A DNA stretch of 6,152 nt from Clostridiales bacterium (lineage in GTDB: Bacteria > Bacillota_E > Sulfobacillia > Sulfobacillales > JAIMBI01), in NCBI GenBank assembly GCA_027318915.1, contig DAHVOH010000134.1, forward strand, positions 1 through 6,152. Direction: 5' to 3'. Positions 5,891-6,152 of the stretch are shown here, in pieces (within the stretch, counting starts at the first letter, position 1; each line of letters begins with the position of its first letter). The notes below the pieces were generated by a model. It worked only from the letters and a program-made list of their open reading frames with translations, made no database searches and was not told the DNA's origin. A program made the translations under genes and the position numbers.

Positions 5891-6152
5891 CTAGCCGCGG
5901 CCGCCGACGTTCACGGGAGGCAGGTGTTCCACGTCCGCCTTGCTGAGGCTCAATCGAACACCGTCTTGAATGCTGATGACGGACTTAATCCCGATGGCCA
6001 CCTGCTTCTTTCCCCAAAGATGGCCCTCTTGCAGGAGAATGTGCGTGACATGGTGGTCCGTCGGATCCACCACCAGCCCCTCCACCCGACCGATGGGCCC
6101 GTCGGTCGCCAGCACAGCGTCGCCTCGATGCACCTCGACGTCCCCCAGCGGA
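5891..6152 (-). CDS. PRC-barrel domain protein, N-terminus outside the window
   Basis: The minus-strand frame reads PLGDVEVHRGDAVLATDGPI near the window edge and then GRVEGLVVDPTDHHVTHILL, EGHLWGKKQVAIGIKSVISI and SLSKADVEHLPPV, ending at TAG (5891-5893). The pattern of a short strand pair, a conserved G-V-x-x-L-x-V-D-P turn, H-x-L-x-x-E-G-H-L-W-G-K-K and alternating hydrophobics is that of the PRC-barrel beta fold found in photosynthetic reaction centre H subunits, RimM and many small bacterial proteins. A GTG at 6131-6133 could start an 80-aa product. However, the conserved-looking residues before it, and the frame staying open to position 6152, argue that the gene extends beyond the window, perhaps with a second PRC repeat. 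Its specific role is unknown. It is convergent with the CLC gene. Confidence 0.8.
   Translation of the reverse strand, partial: PLGDVEVHRGDAVLATDGPIGRVEGLVVDPTDHHVTHILLQEGHLWGKKQVAIGIKSVISIQDGVRLSLSKADVEHLPPVNVGGRG

Overview
The window is visibly GC-rich throughout, with GC-rich third codon positions in the convincing genes. This suggests a high-GC bacterium, but no gene here fixes the taxon. It reads as a chromosomal stretch in which several insertion sequences, some decayed, have piled up beside two ordinary housekeeping-type genes.

Layout. Positions 1 to about 1430 hold most of an IS110-family element on the minus strand. Its transposase (26-1137) has all the expected DEDD and Tnp-domain landmarks but is split by a one-base frameshift in a G run near 307-310. 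The leader upstream of the transposase (1138 to about 1430) is hairpin-rich, as expected if it encodes an IS110 bridge RNA. Positions 1431-1699 hold no recognisable gene. Positions 1700 to about 1935 (minus) are a broken remnant of an IS3-family OrfB carrying the second D and the E of the DDE core.

Positions 2043-3726 are a complete IS1380-family element of about 1.68 kb. It has imperfect terminal inverted repeats, an intact 444-aa DDE transposase with a full Y-R-E-K signature, and a 3' non-coding end that contains four inverted repeats. No target-site duplication is visible.

Positions 3727-4405 carry no gene I can support, only faint hints of degraded transposase. Then comes a CLC-family chloride channel or H+/Cl- antiporter gene (4420-5760, plus strand) with a good ribosome binding site. 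It converges on a PRC-barrel domain gene (minus strand, 5891 to beyond the right edge).

The genes do not form one pathway. The mobile elements are independent insertions. The CLC and PRC-barrel genes are probably native neighbours, with the insertion cluster upstream of clc. The most worthwhile leads are the putative bridge RNA region of the IS110 element, the palindrome series in the right end of the IS1380 element, and the variant selectivity-filter motifs of the CLC protein. I found nothing that supports a new multi-gene system.
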